DNA from: Dolomedes plantarius
Lineage: Eukaryota; Arthropoda; Arachnida; Araneae; Dolomedidae
Length of the DNA: 64,000 bases
Reading direction: 5' to 3'
NCBI GenBank assembly: GCA_907164885.2
Contig: OU015491.1
Span: 115,679,288 to 115,743,287 of the forward strand
A model generated the notes under the pieces. It was not told the origin of the DNA. It was given only the letters and a program-made list of their open reading frames with translations, and made no database searches. The position numbers and the translations under genes are program-made. Of this stretch, positions 34,505 through 46,393 are shown piece after piece. Each line of letters starts with the position of its first letter. Position 1 is the stretch's first letter.

Positions 34505-34735
34505 ATACGCCGTCCACATGGTATAGTGTTTAGCTTTCTTAGCTGCCACGCAGTGGGCTAGGGTTGAAATCTCGAATAAGGCTTGGACGTTTCCGTGTCA
34601 TCCCCCTCATACGGAGCATTGCTGGCTCACCTATAAGGTGATCCTGCAATAAAGTAGCCAGTAAAATATCGGTAAATAACAAAAGGCAAATGTCTAACGA
34701 CAAGTGCCTCCGCATTAGACAAAAAATAATAAATA
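34505..34735 (+). repeat. SINE family A, copy 3
   Basis: A-box-like TGGTATAGTGTTTAGC at 34520, B-box-like GGTTGAAATCTCG at 34562, and the family 3' end ACGACAAGTGCCTCCGCATT followed by an A-rich AAATAAATAAAT tail that runs into a TA microsatellite. The tail may have seeded that microsatellite. Confidence 0.8.
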
Positions 34736-34739
34736 AATA

Positions 34740-34740
34740 A

Positions 34741-34790
<50 letters not shown>
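34740..34790. repeat. (TA)n microsatellite at SINE tail
   Basis: TA repeats directly continuing the AAATAAAT tail of the SINE. Confidence 0.95.
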
Positions 34791-34792
<2 letters not shown>

Positions 34793-35939
34793 TGTAGTAA
34801 AATAAAAGTCAAAATTCGTTAGTAAATAATTGTAGTTTGGTTTACTACATGACACTTGATTCAAATTAATTTAATATCCATATTATAGAAAAAGATATTC
34901 TCTGGCATATTCAAATTGAAAAAAATTAGAAAAAATATGTAGCTGAGTAAAAGAATTGAAACATCAATGCGTAATTCAATTATTTCATATTTTAGGAGAT
35001 ATAAAGATGAACGTTTTTAATAATTCTTGATAATATATCCTTCGTTTTGTGACTGATTGTGGCACAATCAGAATATGTGGAGAATGGAATCTTTAAAAGG
35101 AGTTCCTTTCGAAAGCATATATATTAATTTATATAAAGAATGAGATAATTTAACGAATGATGAATCTTAATGGCGTACTCAGTACTCGAATTAAATGTTG
35201 TAATAAGTCAAATATGCATATCATATGTATAAATTTGACTAACCAGATATTAAAAATTTTATTTTTTGTATTAGGCTGGATAAATTATCTCTTAAGATAT
35301 TTTAAGAAGAACTGAGCAGAGTTAAATGGTGTGAGTAAAATTTATTCGGAACATCTTTTGTTTGTACCACTTACCCTCACAGAGCAAAGGGTATGTTTTC
35401 AACAAGTATTAGAATAGTTCTTGGATACTTTTACTCAATCTTTGTTTAGGAGATGAATGATTAATATAAATGCACATCTTATCCCTCCCTTCCATTTTTC
35501 TTTATACCTAACACCTCAGCTACAGGACACTTGAAGAAATATTTTTCTTTCCACCCGAAATCTCACTCGTTCATAATAATGATAATAGATGTTATTTGTT
35601 CAACAGCTTCCCTATGATGAATTGCTTACGTCTTGATACAGTTTTCCTACAGCTATTTTCTTGAAACAATTCAGCTGAACTTTTGCATTTTCTCTCTCAA
35701 AATGTAAAGGGACACTTCAGATGAAACAAGTTTCAGTACGTTTTCAAAAGGTTTTTAATTTATAAAGTAGGCCGACATTCACTTTTGTACCTCCGATGAA
35801 AGTAATAAATACAGTTCTTAAATTAATCTCTTCAAAAATAGTTGTATTATTGAATATAATTTACCATGTATAATACAGTCATCATAAAAGTCAATTTTCT
35901 GTCGTCAAAAAAGAAACAATTGAATAAGAAGTTTTCAAA

Positions 35940-35942
<3 letters not shown>
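34791..35942. other. no gene seen
   Basis: AT-rich and without frames over 60 codons. Confidence 0.5.

Positions 35943-35990
<48 letters not shown>
35943..35990. repeat. (TA)n microsatellite
   Basis: TA tract ending at the left end of a Tc1-like relic. Confidence 0.95.
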
Positions 35991-36955
35991 CTGAGCGACC
36001 ATTATTATGGCCATCAATATTAGATAATTTTATGCACATCAACTATGACTTTCCGCTGTTTCTGTGAATGTGAGACTGTTATAAGCAGGGACTGCTGGAC
36101 GATTGTAAACGCATTTGAAGTGTATTTCTTGGGAAGGAATGGGTATGTGATTTAACGGACTTCGGGAGGGAAAGGATTGTGGGTGCCAAATGCAGTGGCG
36201 AGAATATCCAAGAAACTGTGCTGCTTCTGAAGTATTCGATAGCAACTGTTACTCATGCTTAAAAAGAGTGAGCTACTCTACAGAAAACAGATCTCAACGC
36301 TAGGTTTGTGGTTGTCACCGGCTATTAGAACCTCGAGACGAAAGGGGAGATTCCAGACACGTTCAGTCCAACAGATGAGTAGCAATTCATTACAGCTAAT
36401 CCCATTTAGTGGCCAACTTCGATGGCCTCTCAACGTACTGTTTGCCGCACTTTGAACCGTATTGTCTATAGAAGTAGACGATCTCTTCGAATATATTATG
36501 TGTCTAACAAGATCAAACATCTCCAGTTCGCACAGAATCATAAGGAATGAACAGTACATTAAATGAAAAGGTAATGTGGACCTATTAATAACGTTTTCAA
36601 CTACACGATGTATATGGCAAGTTGGGAATATGAAATTAACTGCAGGAAAACACGTACCTTCTGGGCATTACCCAAAACCCTCAAGATTGTTTTTTACAGG
36701 GTTTCTGATTATGGGATTTTTTTTCTGGCATTGTTTGAAGAATATGTGAAGACGTCTGATTGTCAAAATGTGTTTAAATACTGTAGCGGATCAAGTAAAT
36801 CCAGTTATATCAATGGTTCACACCAATGGAGATTGAAATTTCTAGCATGACAATGCTCCATGTCTTAAAGCTCACCTTGTCCACGGTTGGTTTGATGAGA
36901 ATAACCCCCCCCCCCCTCTAAGCGTATTGACTGCCAGACGATCCTTAAAATATTA
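35991..36955 (+). pseudogene. Tc1-like transposon relic B
   Basis: Left end CTGAGCGACCATTATTATGG after TA has Tc1-family form. The plus strand reads, with many stops and frameshifts, DFREGKGLWVPN/FGREGIVGAK in the first helix-turn-helix, SMASQRTVCRTLNRIVYRSR (the linker before the catalytic core), and CRKTRTFWALP. Near 36845 QCSMS.SSPCPRLV / HDNAPCLKAHLVHGWFDE marks the second catalytic aspartate. The right end is lost: a dispersed repeat starts at 36959. The first aspartate region is not legible. Much more decayed than the Tc1 copies at 44-46 kb and of a different lineage. Confidence 0.65.
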
Positions 36956-36958
36956 AAT

Positions 36959-38165
36959 ACTAGCTGAAGTACCCGGCGATGCCCGGGATTTTAAGAATTT
37001 TTGTTGTTAACCAAAATCAATTTAAAAATTAACACAGTATAAATAACATAAAAAATATATGTGAAATGCTATACACGTCTCAGAATTTCAGCCTTTCATC
37101 ATTGTAATACTAAAATCTGAGAAGTAAAAATGTCAAATTCTGTAATGTTTGTTAACCAAAATTAATTTAAAACTAAGCACAGTATAAATAACAGAAAAAA
37201 AATCTTGTGAAATCTATAAATCTATAAATTTATAACAAACTCCTCAGAATTCAGCTAGAATTAGCCTTTCATCATTGGGGTAAAAAAAAGAAGCTGCAAT
37301 TACAGGTTCAGCAGAAATTTCCAATAGAACAATGATATGACTGCAGCGTTGTCTCTTAAAAAATGAAGTGTTTGATTGAGGGCTGCAAACCATTCAACTC
37401 CTCTCCACATTTAACTCCTATAAACATCCTCTACATATTAAATTCCTTTTCTCTCCATAATAAACTCCTCAGAATTTTGGTATATTCAGCCTTTCATCAT
37501 AGTACCACTAAAAACTGAAACATCCTCTCCAGAAATACAAATTTATTAATTTCAATAATTAAACACACACAAATGTATAAATTACGGAACAGTTTTTTAA
37601 CCAACATTTGAATAATTCGTAAATGAAAAAGCATATGAAAATAAAGATAAGAACTTCCGGAATCGAATTTAATTGCCATTAATTTTTAATTAATAAAAAA
37701 CCAACATAATATGAATAAAAACGATAGTTGTTTAAAACTATATGAAAATAAAGCTATTATAAAGATAATAATAAAAAAAGCATAAGAAAATAATGCTCGC
37801 GCATGAAGTTAACGTTACGATATAAAGATAGTAATAATAATATAAACCACGTGCATAAAATATTTAGCTTTTCAAGCAAAATAAATTCATTTTTAGAAAA
37901 AAACTACTTTTAATCGAGAAATTAAATATATTGCACAAAATTTTGATTTTGCCAACTTTCCACCCTACAATTTACACCCTACTTCTTTTAAATAGGGTGT
38001 AAATATAAAGTTTAAAACAGCCAATTGAATGCCAGTTAAAAACGATTGTTGTTTAAAATCATATGAAAATTACGCTTATTATAAAGATAATAAGAAAAAG
38101 CATAGGGAAATAATGTGTGCGCATGAAGTTAACGTTACGATATAAAGATAGTAATAAAAATCTAT
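36959..38165 (+). repeat. dispersed repeat family R, copy 1
   Basis: Starts CTAGCTGAAGTACCCGGCGA and continues TTTTAAGAATTTTTGTT, then AACCAAAATCAATTTAAAAA and CACAGTATAAATAACATA, as in copies 2 and 3. It is longer inside, with a partial self-duplication: blocks 37720-37855 and 38040-38160 share GCGCATGAAGTTAACGTTAC. The class of the element is not clear to me. Confidence 0.6.
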
Positions 38166-38990
38166 ATATATAAAACAGTTCCGTAACTGACTAACTGACT
38201 GATTGACTGACTGACATACAAAGTACAGACCAAACCGCTGAACCTAAAGGACTGAAATTTTGCATGGCGATTCTTCTTATAATGTAGGGGTGCACTAAGA
38301 AAGATTTTTGAAAAAAATTTCTTAGATTTTTTTTAAATTAAATTTTTAATCTGTTTTTGTAACTTTTTTCAAGTTTGCATTTAAAATAATAATTTGAGGG
38401 TTGTAAAATTTATATCACGAAAAAGATCATAAAAATTCCTTTAAAATGAAATTCTTTTCGAATCTTTCCCTCCATTTTCTAATTTTTGGTGAATTTTTAA
38501 AGATTAATTTTTACAATTTAATTTATTAAACGCTGATCATGTGATTTCTTTATCTGATACTTTAAATAAATTTATCGTCACATAACAACGAAATAGACAA
38601 AAAAAAATTTTTTTTTTCTTGCTAATGCGGCAAACGATTGGACATTATCCAAAAAATATTAAAATACAGTAAAAGATATGTTCCTCAAACTGTACTATAT
38701 TCTTTCGTATGTCCTATTAGATTTAATTTCAATATTTTCTTCTACATTATTTTGTCTATAAAAATATCCCTCACGATTTTTAAAAAAATATATTTTTTTG
38801 TCTTATGGTTGGAATACTAAAAGTTTAAAATAGTGGCGCCATCTACTGATCGCCTGTGAATCGAGAGTCGCATCTTTCAAAAGTTGTTGGTTATTTATTA
38901 ATTAAAAATATTGGAAAGTTCTTGTGGATCTGTAAATATACATGTGGTAACAGTTTTAAAATTTATAAATTATCAACCTACACAGGTGAT
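38166..38990 (+). repeat. repeat fragment beginning with ACTGACTGACT-type end
   Basis: After TCTATATATATAAAACAG the sequence reads TAACTGACTAACTGACTGAT, then ACCAAACCGCTGAACC and CTGAAATTTTGCATGGCGAT. This phrase order is a frequently seen end of dispersed repeats in invertebrate genomes. It may be the opposite terminus of a family R element. No coding sequence. Confidence 0.4.
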
Positions 38991-38994
38991 AATT

Positions 38995-40439
38995 TATCCG
39001 GCGCTGACCGGGATTTTAAGAATGTTTGTTAACCAAAATCAATTTAAAAACTAAACACAGTATAAATAACATAGAATAAAAAGCATGTGAAATGTTATAC
39101 GCATGAATAAAAAGAAAACCCAACATAAAAAACCATAAATTTACAATAATTTCTTCAGAATTCAGCTAGATTTAGCGTTTCATCATTGGAGCAAAAAACC
39201 CCTGAAAAGTAAAGCATAAAATATATACATTTATACTAAACCACTAAAAGCTGAAAAGGAAAAATGGTCAAATTGTCTTTAGGAAAGTAAAGAATTTTGA
39301 AAAGTAAAGCTGAAAAGTAAAAATGTCAAATTATCGAATGTTTGTTAAGCAAAATCAATTTAAAAACTAAATACAGTATAAATAACATAGAAAAGATTTA
39401 GCCTTTATCATTGGACAAAAAATCCTGAAAAGTAAAACATAAAATATATAAATTTATAATAAACCTACCAAAATCCATTAAAAAACTAAACACAGTATAA
39501 ATAACATAGAAAAAAAAGTATACGAAATGTTATACATATTAATAATATGAAAAATAAAATAAAATAAAAATAATAATTTTTAAAAATAAAATAAAATAAA
39601 AATAATTTTAATAAAATAATAAATAAAAATAATAATAATAATAATTTTAAAAATAATAAAATAAAGCTGAAATAAAAAAGCCTCCATAAAAAAGCTGAAA
39701 ATACAGGTTTAGCAAAATTTGTACGATCCGTATTCGAACCCGCGTCGTGTAGCGTAGTAAATGAACGATTTTACTGAGTGCGCCACAATGACATGCTGCT
39801 TTATTGAGTAAATAGGAAAATATTCGACTAAGATTACTGGAAAGTTGCTATGGGTTGGTGAATATACATGTATTTATGAAGTGAGAGGAGTTTTAAGACA
39901 GAAATAAGTTAGCAGGATAGAAGATTAGTCTTCAACTCTTCAATAGACACAAAGACATAAGCGAGGGGGGTTGCAGTAGCGATTAAAAAAGATCTCGTGA
40001 CACTTAGCGTGGTTGATTCGAATTTTCCATCGCGTGTGATAGTGTCAATATGCCGTTGGATCCGATTTATTTTAGAGTATAAAATCTGACTTGAAAGATT
40101 ATTATTTTCATTTATTATTCTGGTTTAATATATAACTTGAAACTTTTTGATTTTATCCCTTTATTTTTATCTTTTCACTCGCTGTTTGCCAGCTAACCCT
40201 AACGTGGACGCCATATTCAGAGGGGTGATTCCACAATGTGTAACAGCTTACATTTAGTTTCAAAATTGTTGGTTTTTTATTAATTAAAAATCAACGGTAA
40301 TTAATTTCGATTTTTGAAGTTCTTCAGACCCTCGGCTGTTTTTAAAGACGCCTGTATGTAAAATTTCCCGATCGTTGCTCCTAAACTGTGGATTTCTATA
40401 CAATTACAGAGAGACAAACATTCATTTTTATATATTAGA
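38995..40439 (+). repeat. dispersed repeat family R, copy 2
   Basis: Opens with a degraded TATCCGGCGCTGACCGGGAT, then AACCAAAATCAATTTAAAAA and CACAGTATAAATAACATAG. A partial internal reiteration of this block lies at 39345-39400 and 39472-39510. AATAA-rich low complexity follows, then a tRNA-like block on the minus strand, then GATCTCGTGACACTTAGCGT, TGGTTGATTCGAATTTTCC and CTAACGTGGACGCCAT as in copy 3. The end is AGAGACAAACATTCATTTTT plus TATATTAGAT. Confidence 0.65.
39714..39803 (-). other. tRNA-like block inside family R copy 2
   Basis: On the minus strand TGGCGCACTCAGTAAAATCG (A-box-like) is followed after about 45 bp by GGGTTCGAATACGG (B-box-like). The spacing is that of a tRNA gene, but the arms pair poorly, so this is a pol III promoter relic and not a tRNA gene. 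Confidence 0.55.
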
Positions 40440-40766
40440 TTAGGAATTTTTTTTAATTGAATTACAATAGAATTTATGTTTGAGTAGTATTCAAAAGTTA
40501 TACAATGAGAAAAAAAATAATATCATCGAATTTTTGTATGGATCATATCATTGTTAAAAACTACGTTAAGGCTAAAGACATAATTGGAATCTTCAGCTTC
40601 ACAGTTTGAAAAAGCGGGAAAAAAACAACTTTCTTAAAAGTTTTCCACAATTTTCCGATTTTAACTAAACTTCTATTAACGTTTTAATTTATTTCAAGTT
40701 AAGTTGGAGGGCACGTGCCCCCAGTGCCGCCCCCCCCCCCCGACGCTACGCCTTTGGTCACCTCAA
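40440..40766. other. no gene seen
   Basis: AT-rich sequence ending in a poly-C run at 40729-40740. Confidence 0.5.
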
Positions 40767-41070
40767 TCCTAGGTTTTTATTGATATTTCTGTATAATCTC
40801 CTTTAAATTCGATACATCTCGTCCAAAGTTTTGCATTGCTTTCATAAAATAAGACTTGTCCAACTCTGCAAAAGAGGCGTTTGTTTAACTTATCACTTCG
40901 GAATATGGTACAAATTTTTTCCTTGTAAGAATTTTTTGACATTCGAAAAGAATCAGAAGGGTCCAAATCTGGAGAATTTGGCTGCTGGTGAACAATTCCG
41001 TAGCGTAATTCTAACAGCTTTGCAGCCGAAGTCGAAGATAAATAAGCCTGAACATTGTCGTGAGTGAAAA
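40767..41070 (-). pseudogene. mariner transposase C-terminal fragment
   Basis: On the minus strand the text reads FTHDNVQAYLSSTSAAKLLE, whose HDN holds the second catalytic aspartate, then YGIVHQQPNSPDLDPSDSFR with the third aspartate in SPDLDPSD. The family's closing motif follows: FYESNAKLWTRCIEFKGDY. The stop is at 40769-40771. Everything upstream is absent and no terminal repeats are seen. A different mariner lineage from the 5 kb copy. 98 codons remain of about 345. Confidence 0.75.
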
Positions 41071-42343
41071 AAAACCTTTCTTACCGCTAAATGTGACCAT
41101 TGTATCATAATTTCAATATTTTAATGATCCAATAAAGATGAATATTTAACTCCGGGGTTCATTTTGCCCTTTTAAAAGTGGTCAATAAAGAATATACCAT
41201 GTGCGTCCCCCAAAATTGTGGCCAAAGAAAACACACGTAAGCACATACATGTTTAGGTCAATATCATTACAAACCTGCACATCGATTTTACTTCAAACGT
41301 TAAAATAAATAATTTACTTTTCCTTTTACTTTGCTTTTATCTCTCTCAAGAAGGACATCATTAAATATTAATCATTTTCCTTAAAATATTGATGACACTT
41401 AAGTAACACGTTTTATGGACTTACTGGAAGGCATTTTCTTACGCAAATCGACTCATTAGTTTAAACCTTTATCAAAAAATAATATTGAGAAATTTACGTT
41501 TACCAGTCACAAATTCTTTTAAGATTCCATTTTTAGAAATTATTTATTTATAGGGGTAAGTAGCATAAATTTTGAATCAGTGCTCTTAGCTTTCTCTCAC
41601 GCATATAAAAAACAGAAAAAAAAATTCAAGCATATTATCCTATTAAAATGCACAACTATATACAGAAGTTAAATAGCAAAAATAAATATTTTTAATACTA
41701 CAGATGGGAGCAATTTGTTCTGAATTATTCCTTAACCGAAGCAAGAGTGGAATAGAAAAGTATTTTGTCGTGCGTAAGTGTAATTAATCAACACACAGTT
41801 ATCTGTGAATTCTTCAAGAAGACATCACGACCGATTGCTATCAGTGGATTAAGGTCTTCCTCGAGACATGTCTAGACAAACTAAACAAATGATTATTTTA
41901 CATTAAAACTATCATTGTTTTGTAAAATGTCCGTCTTGTTTGAATTCTATAAATTGAATAATTTGTTATGAAATTTGATTCTGTTCTTATTTTTTTAGTA
42001 TAATATATCTTCATGACAATATTAATGTTATGGAAAAAGATTGACCATTTATTTTTAATTTATGTTCTTTGTTAGTTGACTAACAAAGATAATTTAATAT
42101 TACCATTGGTACTCGTTCATTTTAGAATATTGTTCAAATTTAGAATTTTGTTTAACAATCTGTAAGAAGTAAAAAAATTCTCAGATGCATGATTTTTAAA
42201 ACTCTCCCCTTTCAGTATCCCTTTCAGTATCCCCTTTCAGTATTCTGTAAGTCATATTTGTACTAATTTTAGTTAAAATTACTTCAGGTGTTCCAGAGTT
42301 ATGCTGAAACATAACATATACATGTATACATACATACATCTCT
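41071..42343. other. no gene seen
   Basis: AT-rich, with no recognisable motif. A triple CCCTTTCAGTATC repeat lies near 42207-42243. Confidence 0.5.
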
Positions 42344-42351
42344 ATATATGT

Positions 42352-42437
<86 letters not shown>

Positions 42438-42440
42438 ATT

Positions 42441-42478
<38 letters not shown>

Positions 42479-42479
42479 C
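42344..42479. repeat. (CT)n then (TA)n microsatellite
   Basis: CT repeats at about 42352-42376 pass into TA repeats with CATA/TATG interruptions, ending at the CTAGCGGACCC start of the next repeat. Confidence 0.95.
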
Positions 42480-43737
42480 TAGCGGACCCGACAGACATTG
42501 TCCTGTTCAAACCTTGTAATTCTAGCTGAAGTACCCGGCGATGCCCGGAATTTTAAGAATATTTGTTAACCAAAATCAATTTAAAAACTAAACACAGTAT
42601 AAGTAACATAGAAAAGATTTACCCTTTATCATTGGAGCAAAAAATTCTGAAAAGTAAAATATAAAATATATAAATTTATAATAAACCTATAAAAATCCAT
42701 TAAAAAACTAAACGCAGTATAAATAACATAAAAAAAGCATACGAAATGTTATACATATTAATAATATGAAAACCCAATTAAAAATGTATAAATGCATAAT
42801 AAACTCCTCAGATTTCAGCTATATTCGGTATTTCATCATAAAAAAGCTGAAAATAATAAAAATAAATAAAAATAATAATTTTAAAAATCATAAAATAAAA
42901 TTAAAATTAAAATTAAAAAATAATAAAATAAAATAAAATAATAATTAAAAAATAATAAAATAAAAGCTGAAATAAAAAAGCCTTAAAAAAAAGCTGAAAT
43001 AACAGGTCTAGCAAAAGTTACACAACTCTGGATTCGAACACTGGTCGAGAGGACGGTACTTTCCGAATGGGCGACTTTCGGAATGCGCCACGATTACACG
43101 GCGTTCTACTGAGTAAAGTGAAACATATTCGCTATTGGAAAGTTGTTGTGGGCTGGTGATTATAAATGTCACAGGAGTTTTTAGTCAGAAATAAGTTAGC
43201 AGGATAGAATCTTAGTCTTTAGCTCTTCAATAGACACAAAGATATAGGCGAGGGGGACTGCAGTAGCGATTAAAAAAGATCTCGTGTCACTTAGCGTGGT
43301 TGATTCGAATTTTCCATCGCGTGTCGAGAATATCAATATGCCGTTGGATCTGATCTATTTTAGAGTATAAAATCTGACTTCAAAGATTATTATTTTCATT
43401 TATTATTCTGGTTTAATATATGACTTGGAACTTTTTGATTTTCTTTATTTTTATCTTTTCGCTCGCTGTTTACTAACTAAACCTAACGTGGACGCCATTA
43501 TCCAGAGGGGTGATTCCACAAACTGTAACAGTTTCCATTTACCGGACGCACCCCCTTATAAATTGTTGGATTTTTATTAATTAATTAAAAATATAAAAAC
43601 ATTTTCTATCGGATCAAATTGTGAATCTAAACCATTCTCGAATCAATTTAATCGCACACACAAAATTTCATAAAAATCAGTCCAGTCGTTTAGGAGGAGT
43701 TCAGTTACATACACACGGACAGAAGAAATATATATAT
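42480..43737 (+). repeat. dispersed repeat family R, copy 3
   Basis: CTAGCGGACCCGACAGACAT at 42479 precedes CTAGCTGAAGTACCCGGCGA at 42522; the rest is collinear with copy 2. After the shared GTGGACGCCAT block the tail differs: CATAAAAATCAGTCCAGTCG, TTTAGGAGGAGTTCAG, then ACACACGGACAGAAGAAATA and TA repeats. Both CTAGC-type starts and such tails recur in arthropod dispersed repeats; whether it is a non-autonomous retroposon or a Helitron-like element I cannot say. Confidence 0.65.
43015..43112 (-). other. tRNA-like block inside family R copy 3
   Basis: On the minus strand TGGCGCATTCCGAAAGTCG (A-box-like) and GTGTTCGAATCC (B-box-like) stand at tRNA-like distance, at the position corresponding to the block in copy 2. 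Confidence 0.55.
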
Positions 43738-43738
43738 A

Positions 43739-43792
<54 letters not shown>

Positions 43793-43840
43793 GGAGAGAT
43801 ACATATATAGATATAGATATAGGGATAGATAGATAGGTAG
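43738..43840. repeat. (TA)n, (GA)n and GATA microsatellites
   Basis: TA repeats, then GA repeats, then ATAGATAG-type repeats, replacing the 3' end of the adjoining Tc1 transposase. Confidence 0.95.
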
Positions 43841-44738
43841 ATGGGGATGGAATCTGGGTCAATCGTAGAGCAACCATGGACCACATGTTTTCTATCGGCG
43901 AAAGATCCGGAGAGCGAGGCAGCCAGGGAAGCAATTCAATCTGGCGATTGACGAAGAACCGTTGGACAATGCGTGCCACGTGTGGTCGCGCATTATCCTG
44001 TTGAAATATGGCTGTGGGCAAGCCCTGGAGGTAAGGAAGGACAACTGGCTCCAACACCTCGGAGATGCAGCGCTGGCTGTTTAAAGTACCGGCAATGCGT
44101 ACTAGAGGTGTGCGAGAGTGATATCCAATACCGCCCCATACCATAATACCCGGTGCAGGACCAGTGTGGCGGTGCATAACGCAGCTGTTCAGCATCCTCT
44201 CTTCACGGTGTCTCCAGACTCGAATGCGACCATCGTGGTGTTGTAGACAGAAGCGTGACTCGCCAGTAAAGACAATTTCATTCCATTCTGCCGTCCACAT
44301 CCTTCTGTCATCGCACCATTGGCGGCGGAGACGTCTGTGGTTCTGCGTCAAGGGTAGACAAAGCAATGGACGTCTTGCGGACAGACCACTCTACTGTAAA
44401 CGGCGTCGAATGGTACGCGCAGACACTGCATGATGCGTTACAGACTGCATGTGCTGTGCTATGGTTCGTGATGTGACTGAGCGATCCGTCACTGCCATGC
44501 GCACAATTTGCCTGTCATCACGTGAAGTGGTGCGTTGAGGTGGATGCGATCGAACACGCCGGTCCGTCGTACCCTCCTGCATCGAACGATCACATATCCG
44601 CATTACAGTTCTTTGGTTTCGTCCAACACGACTACCGATTTCCCTGAAAGATAATCCACAATCTTGGTAGGCCACTATCCTTCCTCTGTCGAACTCGGAT
44701 ACTTGATCAAAAGATGATCGCTGTTTTCGACGAGGCAC
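43841..44738 (-). pseudogene. Tc1 transposase, one nonsense change, catalytic Asp lost, 3' truncated
   Basis: One frame runs from about 44738 (GTG where the ATG would be) through an N-terminal helix-turn-helix (VSEFDRGRIVAYQDCGLSFR), a GRNQRTVMRICDR recognition helix and the SARTIRRRLQ linker. A TAG at 44391-44393 interrupts. The catalytic core then shows VFTGESRF: the first aspartate of DD34E is glycine (codon at 44262-44264). The second aspartate (FQQDNARPH) and the glutamate (SPDLSPIENMW) are present. The frame enters microsatellite sequence after RLTQIPSPS, losing about 50 C-terminal residues. The N-terminal frame is open upstream to 44885, but that part is 5' UTR. Nonfunctional; decay is slight. 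Confidence 0.9.
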
Positions 44739-44970
44739 AATTGATCGTTTTTTTGAAAAAACCACAAGAAAAACACAATTGCCGAACTTCAAATCGTCGA
44801 AATCTCCAAGCCTTATATAGCGCTTTGAAGTGGCGCCACAGTCGCGCGTGATGTGCGTCTGCGCTGAAATTCTAATCATTTGCATATCTCACCTCGGCTA
44901 ATGCATGTTGTAAATTTCATGATATTTGCATGTTTCCTTCAGGGTGTTGCATTTACAGTGGCCAGCAGTG
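43841..44970 (-). mobile_element. Tc1-like element C, 3' truncated
   Basis: The 5' end on the minus strand is CACTGCTGGCCACTGTAAAT starting at 44970, next to TA (44971-44972). The other terminus is missing because the copy stops at the microsatellite near 43840. The transposase occupies most of it. Confidence 0.85.
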
Positions 44971-44981
44971 TAGATTATATA

Positions 44982-46393
44982 CACTCATGGACAAAAAAAT
45001 TAGCGCACCAAGAAATAATTGCAGGATCGTAACGGAACTTGCAATGAAGGTACATGTCGGGGAGATATGCAAATGATTAGAAATGCAGCGTGATTGCGCA
45101 TTACGTATAGCCGGTAGAGGGCGTTGAACATCGTACTCTGTGGAGTATAAAACATGTAACCAAAGCTTGTTTGAGTGTGCTGAATCATTTACAAAGGAAG
45201 AGCTGAGATAGACATTCCATTACGCCGTGTTCGGAGACAATATAAGCAGTTGTCGCAGTTTGAGAGGGGGAGAATCGTCGGGATGATGGAAGCTGGGTGG
45301 TCAGCTAGGCGAATAGCTCGTCAATTAGGCCGCTCTGATTGTGTTGTGAGGAGGTGTTGGGACCAGTGGACCCGAGAGATTTCATGTACACGAAGACCAG
45401 GCTCAGGACGCCCTCGACAGACCAGTCGTCGAGAAGACCGCCACATCGTAAGAAATGCACGCGTATAGCCAACTGCTTCATCGGCCGCCATCCAGGCATA
45501 GGTAGCACCTTCACTAGGGGCCTCTGTGTCTTCTCGAACCATACGAAGGCGCCTGGCTGAAGGACAGTTGGTATCGCGGCGCCCATTACGTGTGCTGCCC
45601 TTGACGCCCACCCATCGACGCCTCCGTTTGGAGTTTTGACGTGCACGAGGAAACTGGACTGCAGCGGAATGGAACCAGGTCGTCTTTAGCGACGAATCCA
45701 GATTCAATCTCGGCAGTGATGACAATCGTGTTCGTGTGTGGAGAGCCCGTGGTGAACGCTTCAATCCTGCCTTTGCTGTACAGCGACACATCGCTCCCAC
45801 AGCTGGTGTGATGGTATGGGGTGCCATTGCCTACAATACACGGCCACCCCTAGTATTGTTCCGTGGCACCATGACAGCCCAGCGGTATGTTCATGAAATC
45901 CTGCAACCACATGTGTTGCCACTCATGTAACGGCTCCCAGGAGCCATTTTTCAACAAGACAATGCTCGGCCTCATACGGCAAGGGTGTCACAAGACTGTC
46001 TCCGCACTGTTACTACCCTTCCTTGGCCTGCCCGATTCCCAGATTTGTCTCCAATCGAACATATCTGGGATCATTTGGGACGACGAGTTGGGCATCCCAC
46101 GAGTTTGAACTAACTAGAGGCAAGGTTACAGCAAATATGGAACGAAATGTCTCAAGACATCATACAGAACTTGTATGACTCAATGCCCGATCCTATCGCA
46201 TCGTGCATTCGCGCTAGAGGGGGTCCAACGGAGAATTAACTCCTCCGTTCTTTTGCCTTTTTCTCTGAAATAAATTATCCTTTTTCTTTGATTTTCTTAT
46301 CATTTACTTATATCAAAGTAGTCATTACGTATGTAAAATTTCGTTTCATTTTGACGACTCCTTCTTGGTGCGCTAATTTTTTTGTCCATGAGT

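Noticed and set aside
39714..39803. Functional tRNA gene on the minus strand
   Set aside because: A- and B-box-like motifs are present, but the acceptor and T stems do not pair well.
45305..45827. Minus-strand frames of 113 and 168 codons
   Set aside because: They are antisense shadows of the Tc1 transposase on the plus strand.
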